Below, piece by piece: positions 7,870 through 14,373 of a DNA stretch of 16,151 nt; the stretch's first letter is position 1; each line of letters starts with the position of its first letter. The position numbers and the translations under genes were made by a program. Source of the DNA: Streptomyces sp. NRRL S-37 (GTDB lineage: Bacteria; Actinomycetota; Actinomycetes; Streptomycetales; Streptomycetaceae); contig NZ_JOIZ01000046.1 in assembly GCF_000721605.1 (NCBI RefSeq), forward strand, positions 1 through 16,151, written 5' to 3'. The notes under the pieces were generated by a model. That model saw nothing but the letters and a program-made list of their open reading frames with translations, had not been told where the DNA came from and did no database searches.

Positions 7870-7950
7870 CTAGAACGTGAATTCGAATACATGGCCCTCG
7901 CCTTCTGTGGCCGGGTGCGGCGGGTTGTGATGCGGTGTTCGATCACTCAT
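7870..7950 (-). CDS. 26-residue peptide with strong ribosome site (candidate)
   Basis: ATG 7950 is preceded by an excellent ribosome site (AAGGAGGT, 12 bases upstream, slightly long spacing). The frame encodes 26 residues: a His/Pro-rich N-terminal half (RTPHHNPPHPATEGEG) and an aromatic end (HVFEFTF). The alternating Phe C-terminus recalls small peptides modified by radical-SAM enzymes (the FxSxx-COOH group), but the required Ser is absent and no radical-SAM gene is present, so that assignment is not made. The same frame is open further upstream to GTG 8106 (78 codons), but that start lacks a ribosome site. It could also be a leader peptide regulating the operon. Confidence 0.4.
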   Translation of the reverse strand: MSDRTPHHNPPHPATEGEGHVFEFTF

Positions 7951-8018
7951 GTGGGTTGCGGTACCTCCTTCGGGGGATTGCCTGGTGCCGCCTTGTCGTC
8001 TTGGAGAAGCCGCCTCGG

Positions 8019-8033
8019 TTCGGCTTCGCCGAA
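8019..8033. other. Short perfect hairpin upstream of the small-peptide operon
   Basis: TTCGGCTTCGCCGAA is a perfect 6-base inverted repeat with a 3-base loop. It lies about 70 bases upstream of the 26-codon frame, in the 145-base gap after the frameshifted gene. It has no T-tract, so it is not a clear intrinsic terminator. It could be an operator or a leader structure. Confidence 0.3.
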
Positions 8034-8095
8034 AGCGAGGATGTGGACAGGGATCGCCGGCGGTCGCGGGCAGGGTGCCGGCACCGAGACCCGCG

Positions 8096-8506
8096 TCACC
8101 GGCCACCGAACCGAGCGACTTCGGCGAGAACTGAGAGGAGTGGGTTCGTGTGAAGCCCGTTGGCGGCGAGTGCCCGGGCGGCCAGGCCCGCCCGGGTCCG
8201 GAACACGGCGGTCGAGGGCTCGGGATCGGCCAGGAGCGAGGCGGCTGCGCGCTGGGCCTGGTCGAGACCGGCCCGTGGAAGCGGGCAGCCTGATCGGTGA
8301 CCGTCTTGGCGGGAACCAGGGGGAAACGGCTTCCGACGCGGTGGCTCAGGGCCGACGGACAACGCCGCGGAGCTGTCGCCGGCTCGTGCGACGCCGATCA
8401 CCGGACCAGTCCTCACCCGCACGATCCGCTGGTCCACGGGGAGCCTTCCGGCCGGACACGCCGAGCCGGACATGAGCAGGGACGCGGGTGTCTCCGCAGG
8501 TCGCAC
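8096..8506 (-). pseudogene. Frameshifted remnant of an unrecognised gene
   Basis: A 136-codon frame with protein-like segments in more than one register. The last 55 residues (from LDQAQRAAASLLADPEP to the end, 8096-8265) have strong coding bias and helical character. The first part (GRLPVDQRIVRVRTGPVIG, about 8380-8455) is also plausible. Between them, the minus strand reads more naturally in another register (SHRVGSRFPLVPAKTVTDQ, about 8285-8350). This fits two compensating frameshifts, or one short out-of-frame stretch, in an older gene. No good ribosome site precedes GTG 8506. The family is not recognised. It sits between the glycosyltransferase and the peptide/exporter operon on the same strand, so the parent may have served either. 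An intact odd protein is the alternative. Confidence 0.4.
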
Positions 8507-8580
8507 AAGACCGCTGGAGGGGCGGAGTCACACCGTCGGGCCGAGGGAGGAGGGGCCGGTCCGCCCGAGGGCCGGTGGGG

Positions 8581-9879
8581 TCACCCCGTGGCGGCCCGCT
8601 CGATCAGGTCCGCGGCCGTGCGCAGTCCGTCGCGTGCCCGGATCGTCTCACCGGTCTCGGTCAGGGTGCGCCGCAGGGCCGTGTCGCCGAGCAGGCGGTC
8701 GATCGCGCCGTGGAGCTGGGCGTCGGTGAAGCGGTACGGGTCGAGCCGGACGCCGTAACCCAGTTCGGCCATGCGCTGGGCGTTGTCGTGCTGGTCCCAG
8801 AAGAGCGGCAGCAGGATCATGGGCTTGCCGAAGTGGAGGGCCTCGGTGGTCGTGTTGTTGCCGCCGTGCGTGATGACGAGGTCGACGAGCGGGAGGATAC
8901 GGGGCTGCGGCAGGAACTCCTCGCCCCACATGTTCGGCGGCAGCTCGATCTCCTCGTGCAGCGGGCCTTTGGAGACGATGTAGCGGTGCGGGGTGCGGGC
9001 GAGCGAGGCGATGACCCCGCGCATGAGGTCCACGTCGGCCGAGCCGAGCGATCCGAGGCTGAAATAGATCAGCGCGCCGCCGCCGTCGGCCAGACCGGGC
9101 GGCAGCGTGAACTCCTCCCGCGTCGCGCGGACCGACGAGTCCAGCCGGTGCCAGGTGGGGCCCAGCGGGCGGGCGTCCGTGTAGTCGGCCGCCTCGGGAT
9201 AGACGTACAGGTTCAGATCGCCCTCGTGGATGAACTCCAGGTCGGGCAGCGGACGCGCGCCCTGCTCGGTCACCCAGGCACTGAAGTCGCTCCACAGGCC
9301 CCGGTGCGTGCGGTCGTACGCGGCGCGGAACCCGTCCCACTCGCTCCGGTCCCCGGCCGGGTGCCCGGAGAACGGCGGCGGAACGCGCTCGCCCTTCATC
9401 TCCAGCGGGTTGCACGAGACGATCCGCACGAAAGGAACACCCGCCGTGGTCAACGCCGGGAAGCACACGACGTTGTCCTCGACGATCACATCCGGCCGGA
9501 CCCGGTCGATGATCTCCTTCAGCCGCGGTTCGCAGTACCGGGCGCCGGAGATCAGCTCCTCCCACACCGGCTTGATCCAGGTGCCCAGCTGCTCGATGGT
9601 CGGCTTCCGGAACTCGGGTGCGGTGTCGCGTATGAAGTCTTTCCAGAACTGGCCGGCTTCCTGGGGCTGTTCGGGCGGCGGAGCCAGATCGACCAGCTCC
9701 TCCTCGAAACCGAACGGCGTGAGACGGCCCTTCCAGGACGCCTCCGCGGCGAACACCACCCGGTGCCCCCGGCGGCGCAGGACGTCCCCGATCCCCACGC
9801 AGTTGTTCGTCGGCCCGTACGCGCTCTCCGGTGCGAAGAGGACGGTCAGGGGCCGTGCCGGTCCTCCCGTAGGCGACAA
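8581..9879 (-). CDS. Family 1 glycosyltransferase (UGT/MGT-like, GT-B fold)
   Basis: Predicted 432 residues with TTG 9879 as start: AGGAG is 6 bases upstream and the GT-B N-terminal strand (LTVLFAPESAYGP) begins directly after it. Starting earlier would add a Pro/Arg-rich leader with no homology. Residues 10-220 are the acceptor half (NCVGIGDVLRRRGHRVVF, RPDVIVEDNVVCFPA). Residues 265-430 are the nucleotide-sugar half, with YFSLGSLGS (272-280) and the donor motif ITHGGNNTTTEALHFGKPM (336-354), followed by PLFWDQHDNAQRM. These match the actinobacterial MGT family, which transfers a sugar from a nucleotide sugar to small lipophilic acceptors such as macrolides. No polyketide or deoxysugar genes are nearby, so tailoring or self-protective glycosylation is only possible. 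It is transcribed with the peptide/exporter region but 74 bases before the frameshifted remnant. Confidence 0.9.
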   Translation of the reverse strand: MSPTGGPARPLTVLFAPESAYGPTNNCVGIGDVLRRRGHRVVFAAEASWKGRLTPFGFEEELVDLAPPPEQPQEAGQFWKDFIRDTAPEFRKPTIEQLGTWIKPVWEELISGARYCEPRLKEIIDRVRPDVIVEDNVVCFPALTTAGVPFVRIVSCNPLEMKGERVPPPFSGHPAGDRSEWDGFRAAYDRTHRGLWSDFSAWVTEQGARPLPDLEFIHEGDLNLYVYPEAADYTDARPLGPTWHRLDSSVRATREEFTLPPGLADGGGALIYFSLGSLGSADVDLMRGVIASLARTPHRYIVSKGPLHEEIELPPNMWGEEFLPQPRILPLVDLVITHGGNNTTTEALHFGKPMILLPLFWDQHDNAQRMAELGYGVRLDPYRFTDAQLHGAIDRLLGDTALRRTLTETGETIRARDGLRTAADLIERAATG

Positions 9880-10314
9880 GCCCAACTCCTTTGATCGTGA
9901 AGGGTGTTCCGAAGTCTCGCACCGGATCCGGATGCCGGGCAAGACCACCGGAACCGTCGTCCTCGGACCGCCGCTCGTAGTCGCGGGCCGGCCGGTGTGA
10001 GCGCAACTGCCAGGTGGTCGGGCCGGTCCCACGGTGAGGTGCTCGCCGTGCGGGCGAGTCCTGTTCCGCGCGGCCTCCCGCCGAGGTCACGCATGGAGCG
10101 GTGGGCTTCGGCTCATGCGTCGTTCCGCTCGGGCAGGAGCGCAGCTCGCGTTACGGTGAGTGACGATCATCGATGCCCGCCGTCAGGGCCGCAGCCGACC
10201 GTACCGGGGACGTCCTCGTTCCCCGGTCGGCACGAGCTCCTCCGGTGCTGGTTCGGTGCTGACCTCGGTGGGGCAGCGGCGGGAAAACAGCAGGTCGTTT
10301 TGATCGGATGAGTT
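9880..10314. other. Gene-poor stretch upstream of the glycosyltransferase
   Basis: About 435 bases with no convincing gene. Frames on both strands have Arg/Ser/Pro-rich, low-quality translations and no ribosome sites. The right end abuts the abrupt end of the MFS transporter stump near 10314. Bases 10280-10305 (GGAAAACAGCAGG and following) are AT-richer than the rest and might be the edge of an inserted element, but no terminal repeat was identified. The glycosyltransferase promoter should lie near 9890-9980. Confidence 0.4.
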
Positions 10315-10407
10315 GTCGTACCACTCGATGGTGGTGCCGATGAGGGAGGCGGCGACGATGCGCTTGAGATTGCTCGGTGCAGGTGGAGCGGTTGCGGGCG
10401 ACGACAT
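10315..10407 (-). pseudogene. MHS-family MFS transporter, N-terminal stump
   Basis: From ATG 10407 (AGGAAG upstream) the frame encodes 31 residues typical of the start of metabolite:H+ symporters: a Pro/Ala leader, NLKRIVAASLIGTTIEWYD. In intact members (shikimate, proline/betaine, dicarboxylate types) the EWYD motif leads into the first transmembrane helix with a FFLYG-like sequence. Here it changes at residue 32 to unrelated polar sequence that continues to a stop near 10183. All membrane helices are missing, so this is a dead fragment. The breakpoint is at about 10314. The promoter and start region of the old gene survive upstream, including an imperfect palindrome near 10505-10520 (CGCTATGCG core). 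Confidence 0.75.
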
Positions 10408-10564
10408 CGGCACCACTTCCTGGGGTGTGACGGGGACGTTTGCGTGTCGCCACACCGTAGGAATCCGCAGGTCAGGCGCACATGTGGCGGGGCAACATAG
10501 TTTGAGGTTCGCTATGCGTGCGGCCACCATGCCGGCTCATGCAAAGGCGTCTCAGGGGAGCGAG

Positions 10565-11386
10565 TCAGTGCACGCGATCTCCGCACTCCGCCGGAAACAA
10601 CAGGGCGCCTGGCGGCAGTTCGCCCGGATCCCGGGCGATCACCCGCAGGCACGCTTCGCGAGAGCCCTCCTCGGACGGGTATGCGAGGGTGAGTTCGCTC
10701 AGCACGGTTATGGTGCCGGCGAGATGCATTTCCGCCGCATGCGCGCCGTCGGGGAGACGGCCGGCCGAGATGCCGAAGGCCGCCGTGTCACTGCCGTCGG
10801 CCACGCACTCGCGGATCTCGAAGCGCCAGTGCGCGGCCGCGTCGGCCAGCAATGACCTGCCCCTCCTGCCCAGCCCGACAAGGAAGTCGGTGCGGGCTCG
10901 CAGATGGTGGGCGATGGCACAGCAGACGGGGACCGCGGTGCCGTCAGCAGCCACCACCCGCGTGTACCCGGCATGCGGACAGCACGACAGGGCCTCATCA
11001 AGCAGCCCCAACGCGGTGTCCCTTGCCGCCGTATGACCCTGCTGGGCGATGTCCAGCAGCAGTGGAGCCGCAACCGCAGCCGCTGGGAACACAGCGGTAC
11101 TGTGACCATGGACGATCCCACCGCCGCCGAGGCGCGAGCCGGCCTCCGCCGCCTGTACCGGGTTCGCTGCCTTGGCCAGGTCATGCAGACCGCGGGCGGC
11201 ACGATCCGGTTCGTACCAATGGGGATGGCCCGGTATGGAAGCCCAGTCCACCGCGTCGATCCCATGCAGCACAGCAACATCCTCGCACGCAACCGCTACC
11301 CACCGTGCAGGCTCCAACGAGGCTGGAAGGTTGTTCTGCCGGAATTTCCATGCGCTGTCCCGTGACCCCACAGGGCTGACGGTCAT
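10565..11386 (-). CDS. Hypothetical protein, second gene of a coupled pair
   Basis: A 273-codon frame starting at ATG 11386, which overlaps the stop of the 137-codon gene as ATGA. Composition and codon bias are good throughout. Residues 25-60 include WVAVACEDVAVLHGIDAVDW. Residues 90-150 form an Ala/Leu-rich helical part (AVAAPLLLDIAQQGHTAARD, LGLLDEALSCCP) resembling HEAT-like helical hairpins. The C-terminal half has AIAHHLRARTDFLVGLGRRG, RFEIRECVADGSD and a final GELPPGALLFPAECGD. There is no signal peptide, membrane segment or catalytic motif. I do not recognise the family. Coupling to the upstream gene suggests the two products act together. Roles as an immunity or regulatory partner are speculative. 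Confidence 0.75.
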   Translation of the reverse strand: MTVSPVGSRDSAWKFRQNNLPASLEPARWVAVACEDVAVLHGIDAVDWASIPGHPHWYEPDRAARGLHDLAKAANPVQAAEAGSRLGGGGIVHGHSTAVFPAAAVAAPLLLDIAQQGHTAARDTALGLLDEALSCCPHAGYTRVVAADGTAVPVCCAIAHHLRARTDFLVGLGRRGRSLLADAAAHWRFEIRECVADGSDTAAFGISAGRLPDGAHAAEMHLAGTITVLSELTLAYPSEEGSREACLRVIARDPGELPPGALLFPAECGDRVH

Positions 11387-11796
11387 GTTGCGTCAGGGCC
11401 GGTGCCGATGGCACCGGCCGAGCGAAGTGAACGCCCGAGATCTCCGGTGAGGATGCGCGGGTGTCGCCGCCACCACCACAGGTCGGGGCCGGGCAGCCGG
11501 TGGAACTGGTCGAGTGCATGGCCGTCGTCGTCGACGGTCGCGGCTCTGTACCGGTCGTCCAGAGCTTTGATCTGTGGGGTCCAGAGCCGGACGACGTGTT
11601 CGTCCAGCAGGAGCCACGCCTCGTGCAGCCAGTCTCGGCAGGAGAGGTCATTGGTGTACTCGTGGATGTCGTCGCCGTAACCGCGCTCGACGGCGCTCAC
11701 CAGGGAGGCCCACGCGTTCACCCTTTCCGCGACCGTGAATGCCGTCCGCCAGCCGCGCCGGCGCAACAGCTCCCCCACCTCGGTCTCCGTGGCCAC
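11383..11796 (-). CDS. Hypothetical protein, first gene of a coupled pair
   Basis: A 137-codon frame from GTG 11796; no strong ribosome site precedes it. It ends in an ATGA overlap with the 273-codon gene. The product is a mixed, Trp-rich, probably soluble globular protein: ELLRRRGWRTAFTVAERVNA (9-28), a helical SLVSAVERGYGDDIHEYTND, DWLHEAWLLLDEHVVRLW, then DQFHRLPGPDLWWWRRHPRI near 100-118. There is no membrane segment or metal site. The Trp-rich motif and high charge suggest a small interaction domain. Family and role are unknown. Since the preceding region holds scars, this gene may have lost an upstream partner. Confidence 0.7.
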   Translation of the reverse strand: MATETEVGELLRRRGWRTAFTVAERVNAWASLVSAVERGYGDDIHEYTNDLSCRDWLHEAWLLLDEHVVRLWTPQIKALDDRYRAATVDDDGHALDQFHRLPGPDLWWWRRHPRILTGDLGRSLRSAGAIGTGPDAT

Positions 11797-11808
11797 AGGC
11801 GGAGGATC

Positions 11809-12054
11809 TCACACGGAAGCCGTCCGGACGATCGAGATACGTTCCACCAGAGGCCGCGGGCCATGGAGTGTGATCAAGGCGTCGGGACCCTCCTGGACGG
11901 CCCCGTTCACCGGGCTGAGACCACGACAGTTCACGAAGCCGGTGGCGGCGTACGGGCGGACGAACCTCACCTGCGGCAGCCGGCCCCGTTGTCCGCGGTC
12001 TCCAAGTCCGCCGCGGACCGGATCGTCGCCGGCCTCGTGCCCGGCTGCGAGCAC
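11809..12054 (-). pseudogene. Possible coding remnant upstream of the hypothetical pair
   Basis: The frame ending at 11809 has fair coding bias in its last 50 codons (VRFVRPYAATGFVNCRGL, then HGPRPLVERISIVRTASV) and stops 12 bases before the next gene. Its N-terminal 28 codons are Gly/Arg-rich, lack a ribosome site, and overlap a transposase remnant on the other strand. It may be the 3' end of a gene cut by the mobile element. The evidence is codon bias and spacing only. Confidence 0.25.
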
Positions 12055-12215
12055 CGGGCGAACGCGCCTTCGCCCGCCTCGGGCAAGGGCGGATCCTCCG
12101 CAGGGCCCGGTGCGGCACCGACCGCATCGGTCGCACGATCGCCGCCGTTCACGCCATCGAGATCGCCCGACGCTCGGGACGAGAAGCGTTCACTCACGCC
12201 TGCCGTACTCCTTGA
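12039..12215 (+). mobile_element. Transposase C-terminal remnant (IS5-like / DDE_Tnp_4 type)
   Basis: Read on the plus strand from 12039, the frame gives ARLRAPGERAFARLGQGRIL, then RRARCGTDRIGRTIAAVHAI, before running into non-homologous sequence and a stop at 12213. This pattern (ARLRAPGERAxARL, RILRRARC, RIGR, AVHxL) is the usual C-terminal end of actinobacterial IS5-family/DDE_Tnp_4 transposases. Upstream, the homology stops abruptly with no catalytic DDE core, and no start codon or ribosome site fits. The last bases overlap the 3' end of the emfourin gene on the opposite strand. It is a dead insertion-sequence scar; I see no terminal inverted repeats. Confidence 0.6.
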
Positions 12216-12507
12216 GCCACCGCAGCAACGCCGCGAACTGCGGGGACATGTCCGAGTCCGACTGGACGAGAACGGACGAGTGGCCGCCCTCCTCGACCGT
12301 GATCGAGTAGCTCATGGCATCCGGCGCGCGCCTGTGGGGCTCCCGGTCTCCCGCGGCCGTCGCAGCCGCCGGGACGGCCGCGGCCACCAGCCGGGACAAC
12401 TCGGCCGCGGCGCTCTCGGGCAGCGCGTCGGTGTCCACCACGTTCGGCGGGAGCCCGGCGACGACCGGCGCCGCCAGCCCGCCGCGCGTTGCCAGCGTTA
12501 CCCTCAT
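12190..12507 (-). CDS. Emfourin-type M4 protease inhibitor
   Basis: A 105-residue protein from ATG 12507 (GAGAGG a few bases upstream), 43 bases after the stop of the M4 metalloprotease gene on the same strand. It matches the protealysin inhibitor/emfourin family: an N-terminal TRGGLAAP strand-turn, DTDALPESAAAELSRLV helix (26-42), a variable Ala-rich stretch, and a C-terminal SYSITVEEGG strand, SDMSPQFAALLRWLKEY (85-101). In that family the small protein binds the active-site face of protealysin-like proteases and blocks them. No signal peptide, so inhibitor and enzyme would meet in the cytoplasm. The function follows from both sequence and gene order. Its 3' end borders the transposase scar, but the core looks complete. 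Confidence 0.85.
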   Translation of the reverse strand: MRVTLATRGGLAAPVVAGLPPNVVDTDALPESAAAELSRLVAAAVPAAATAAGDREPHRRAPDAMSYSITVEEGGHSSVLVQSDSDMSPQFAALLRWLKEYGRRE

Positions 12508-12550
12508 GACACCTCTCAGCCGTCCACCGCTCCCGCAGGGGTATCCGGCG

Positions 12551-13747
12551 TCAACGGCCGGCCGCCGCGCGCCCCTTGAGCGCGGCCACGTCCCGGCTCA
12601 ACTCCTGCACCTGGCTCGTCAGCGCCCTGACCGTCGCGAGGGCGTCCCCGTTCTGGCCGGCTGTGAGATTGCGTGCCCGCGCGAGCCCGGCAGGCACCCC
12701 GGTGATCGAGATGCCGACCTGCTGCCACGCCCCCAGCACGGCCATCTGTTCGGCGCCACCGGTCTCGTACAGCTCCCCGGCCTTCCGGTACGTGGTGTCC
12801 GCGAACTCCTGGAAGCGCGTCTCGCTGGTGGACGCCTTGAGGGCTTCGTACCAGATGAGTCCGGGGGCCTCCCATGAGTAGCCGCCGATGGTCGACGCCG
12901 TCAGGTAGAACGCCTTGTTCGGGATGCCGGAGTTGTAGTGCACGCCGCCCCAGTCCCCCTCGTAGGTGTCCGGCATGTTGAGGTACTTGGACATGTGGTC
13001 CGGCTGCGGGTCCTTGCCGAACAGCTCGGTGTTCCACGCGTGGCCGGGAGCCTTCATCGACCGCAGCGCGTCGGCCTCGATCCGGGGCGTGAAGACCTCA
13101 CGGCCGATCAGCCAGTCGGCCTGCTCGGCGGTCTGACCCAGCGTCCACTGATCGACCATCGCCCCGAACACGTCCGACATGGACTCGTTCAGGGCTCCGG
13201 ACTGGTTGTGGTACTCGAGCCCCGCGGTGTGCTCGGTCACCCCGTGCCCCATTTCATGGGCGATCACGGAGATCGAGCCGGTGAGGTCGGAGAAGATGCG
13301 ACCGTCGCCGTCACCGAACACCATCTGGCGTCCGTTCCAGAAGGCGTTGGCGAACTCGTAGTCGTAGTGGACGTATCCGTCCAGGCGCATTCCGTGACCG
13401 TCGATCGAGTTCCGGGCGAACACCCGCTGGAAGAAGTCCCGGGTCTGGCCGAGCTTGTCGAACGCCCGGTTGACGGAAGCGTCGGCCGACTCCGGTCCGT
13501 CCTCGGACCGGACCATGACCGCGAAGGGCAAAGACGTGGTGTTCCGGCAGTCGTAGATCGTCCTGCGCGCGTTGCCGGGAGTGGCGGCACCCGGGAAGGC
13601 TGCCCGGACCGCTCGCTCGCCCCGCAGGTGGGCCGTGGTGAGCAGGGTGTTCAGGGCGGCCTGGCGGACCTCGCCGTCGTCGCTCTTCAGCAGCCTTTCG
13701 AGCAGATACGGAGGGGTTATGCACTGGTGTCGAAGTTCACTGGTCAT
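12551..13747 (-). CDS. Protealysin-like M4 metalloprotease
   Basis: Predicted 398 residues from ATG 13747 (GGAG 7 bases upstream; the frame is open further upstream but without coding bias). Residues 1-50 are the short protealysin-type propeptide with HQCITPPYLLERL (7-19), whose Cys/PP motif is typical of this group rather than secreted thermolysins. The catalytic domain has HEMGH (164-168; zinc ligands His164 and His168, catalytic Glu165), the third ligand in NESMSD (Glu188) and the catalytic GGVHYNSG (His270). Zinc-dependent cleavage next to hydrophobic residues is expected for the family. There is no signal peptide, consistent with an intracellular enzyme. Residues 355-395 form an extra helical tail (DALATVRALTSQVQELSRDV) with a heptad-like pattern, absent from short family members. 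It forms an operon with the emfourin gene. Confidence 0.93.
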   Translation of the reverse strand: MTSELRHQCITPPYLLERLLKSDDGEVRQAALNTLLTTAHLRGERAVRAAFPGAATPGNARRTIYDCRNTTSLPFAVMVRSEDGPESADASVNRAFDKLGQTRDFFQRVFARNSIDGHGMRLDGYVHYDYEFANAFWNGRQMVFGDGDGRIFSDLTGSISVIAHEMGHGVTEHTAGLEYHNQSGALNESMSDVFGAMVDQWTLGQTAEQADWLIGREVFTPRIEADALRSMKAPGHAWNTELFGKDPQPDHMSKYLNMPDTYEGDWGGVHYNSGIPNKAFYLTASTIGGYSWEAPGLIWYEALKASTSETRFQEFADTTYRKAGELYETGGAEQMAVLGAWQQVGISITGVPAGLARARNLTAGQNGDALATVRALTSQVQELSRDVAALKGRAAAGR

Positions 13748-14373
13748 CGAGGTACTCCGTGATGCGGAGGGTATGTTCCTCGCCATGAGGGCGCACGGCT
13801 CCGCACGCGGTCCGCCCGCGCCGGACGGGCGCGTTCGTCGGGGAACGGCCGAACCCTGCGCCGCTGGGCCGGCAACCGTTTCGCCCGTCGCGGCATCATG
13901 GTGCGATATGCCTTACATGTCCATAGTTGCACGTTCCGGGTGTGGCGTCACATCGCGTTTGCCGGTATGGAGTGGCCTCACGGTTGCGTCCTCACACAGC
14001 ACGCCCCGGTGGTGGATTCGCTTTCCTCGTACGTTTTCAGATCGGCCGTCAGTTCCCGCCTCCGCTCGGCCGCCCCCGCTGTCGGTGCCACAGGGTCGGG
14101 TGGAACGCCGAGCGCCCGATGCCGGTGGGCCGCTCGATCCGCTCGCGATACGGCGCCCAGGCCTCGCGCGTCCGGTCGGCATGGTCCCTGCGTGCGGCTG
14201 GGCGGAACCGGGCGATACCGCGGGAGTAAGGGGTCACCGGCCCCTGCGGCTTCACTGGATTCAATCCGAATGGGAATTTTGCACCCTTTCGGGAGGTGTG
14301 AAAAAATTGAGGTAGTTCCTGGCGGGCCCGGCTGCCTTCACCGAAGGCAGGGCTCCGATCGGAGGTGGGGAAC
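13748..14373. other. Long divergent intergenic region
   Basis: A 626-base gap between divergent genes (M4 protease, minus; HGMLVVG protein, plus). No frame has acceptable codon bias together with a ribosome site. Two AT-richer islands stand out. One near 13900-13935 contains TATGCCTTACATGTCCATA, an imperfect dyad that may control the protease operon. The other, 14255-14315, has AATGGGAATTTTG and an A6 run, plausible for the plus-strand promoter. Clear -35/-10 pairs could not be assigned. Confidence 0.4.
14332..14350 (+). promoter_or_regulatory. Perfect 8-bp hairpin just before the ribosome site
   Basis: CTGCCTTC-ACC-GAAGGCAG is a perfect 8-base stem with a 3-base loop, ending 10 bases before the GGAGG ribosome site of the next gene. 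It has no following T-tract, so it is not an intrinsic terminator. It could be a repressor operator or a 5' leader structure affecting translation or mRNA stability. Confidence 0.45.

Noticed and set aside
7870..7950. Assignment of the 26-residue peptide to the FxSxx-COOH radical-SAM peptide family
   Set aside because: The required Ser is missing and there is no radical-SAM enzyme in the window.
8488..9894. Plus-strand open frame (468 codons) opposite the glycosyltransferase
   Set aside because: It mirrors a gene with the HGG donor motif; no ribosome site or domain supports it.
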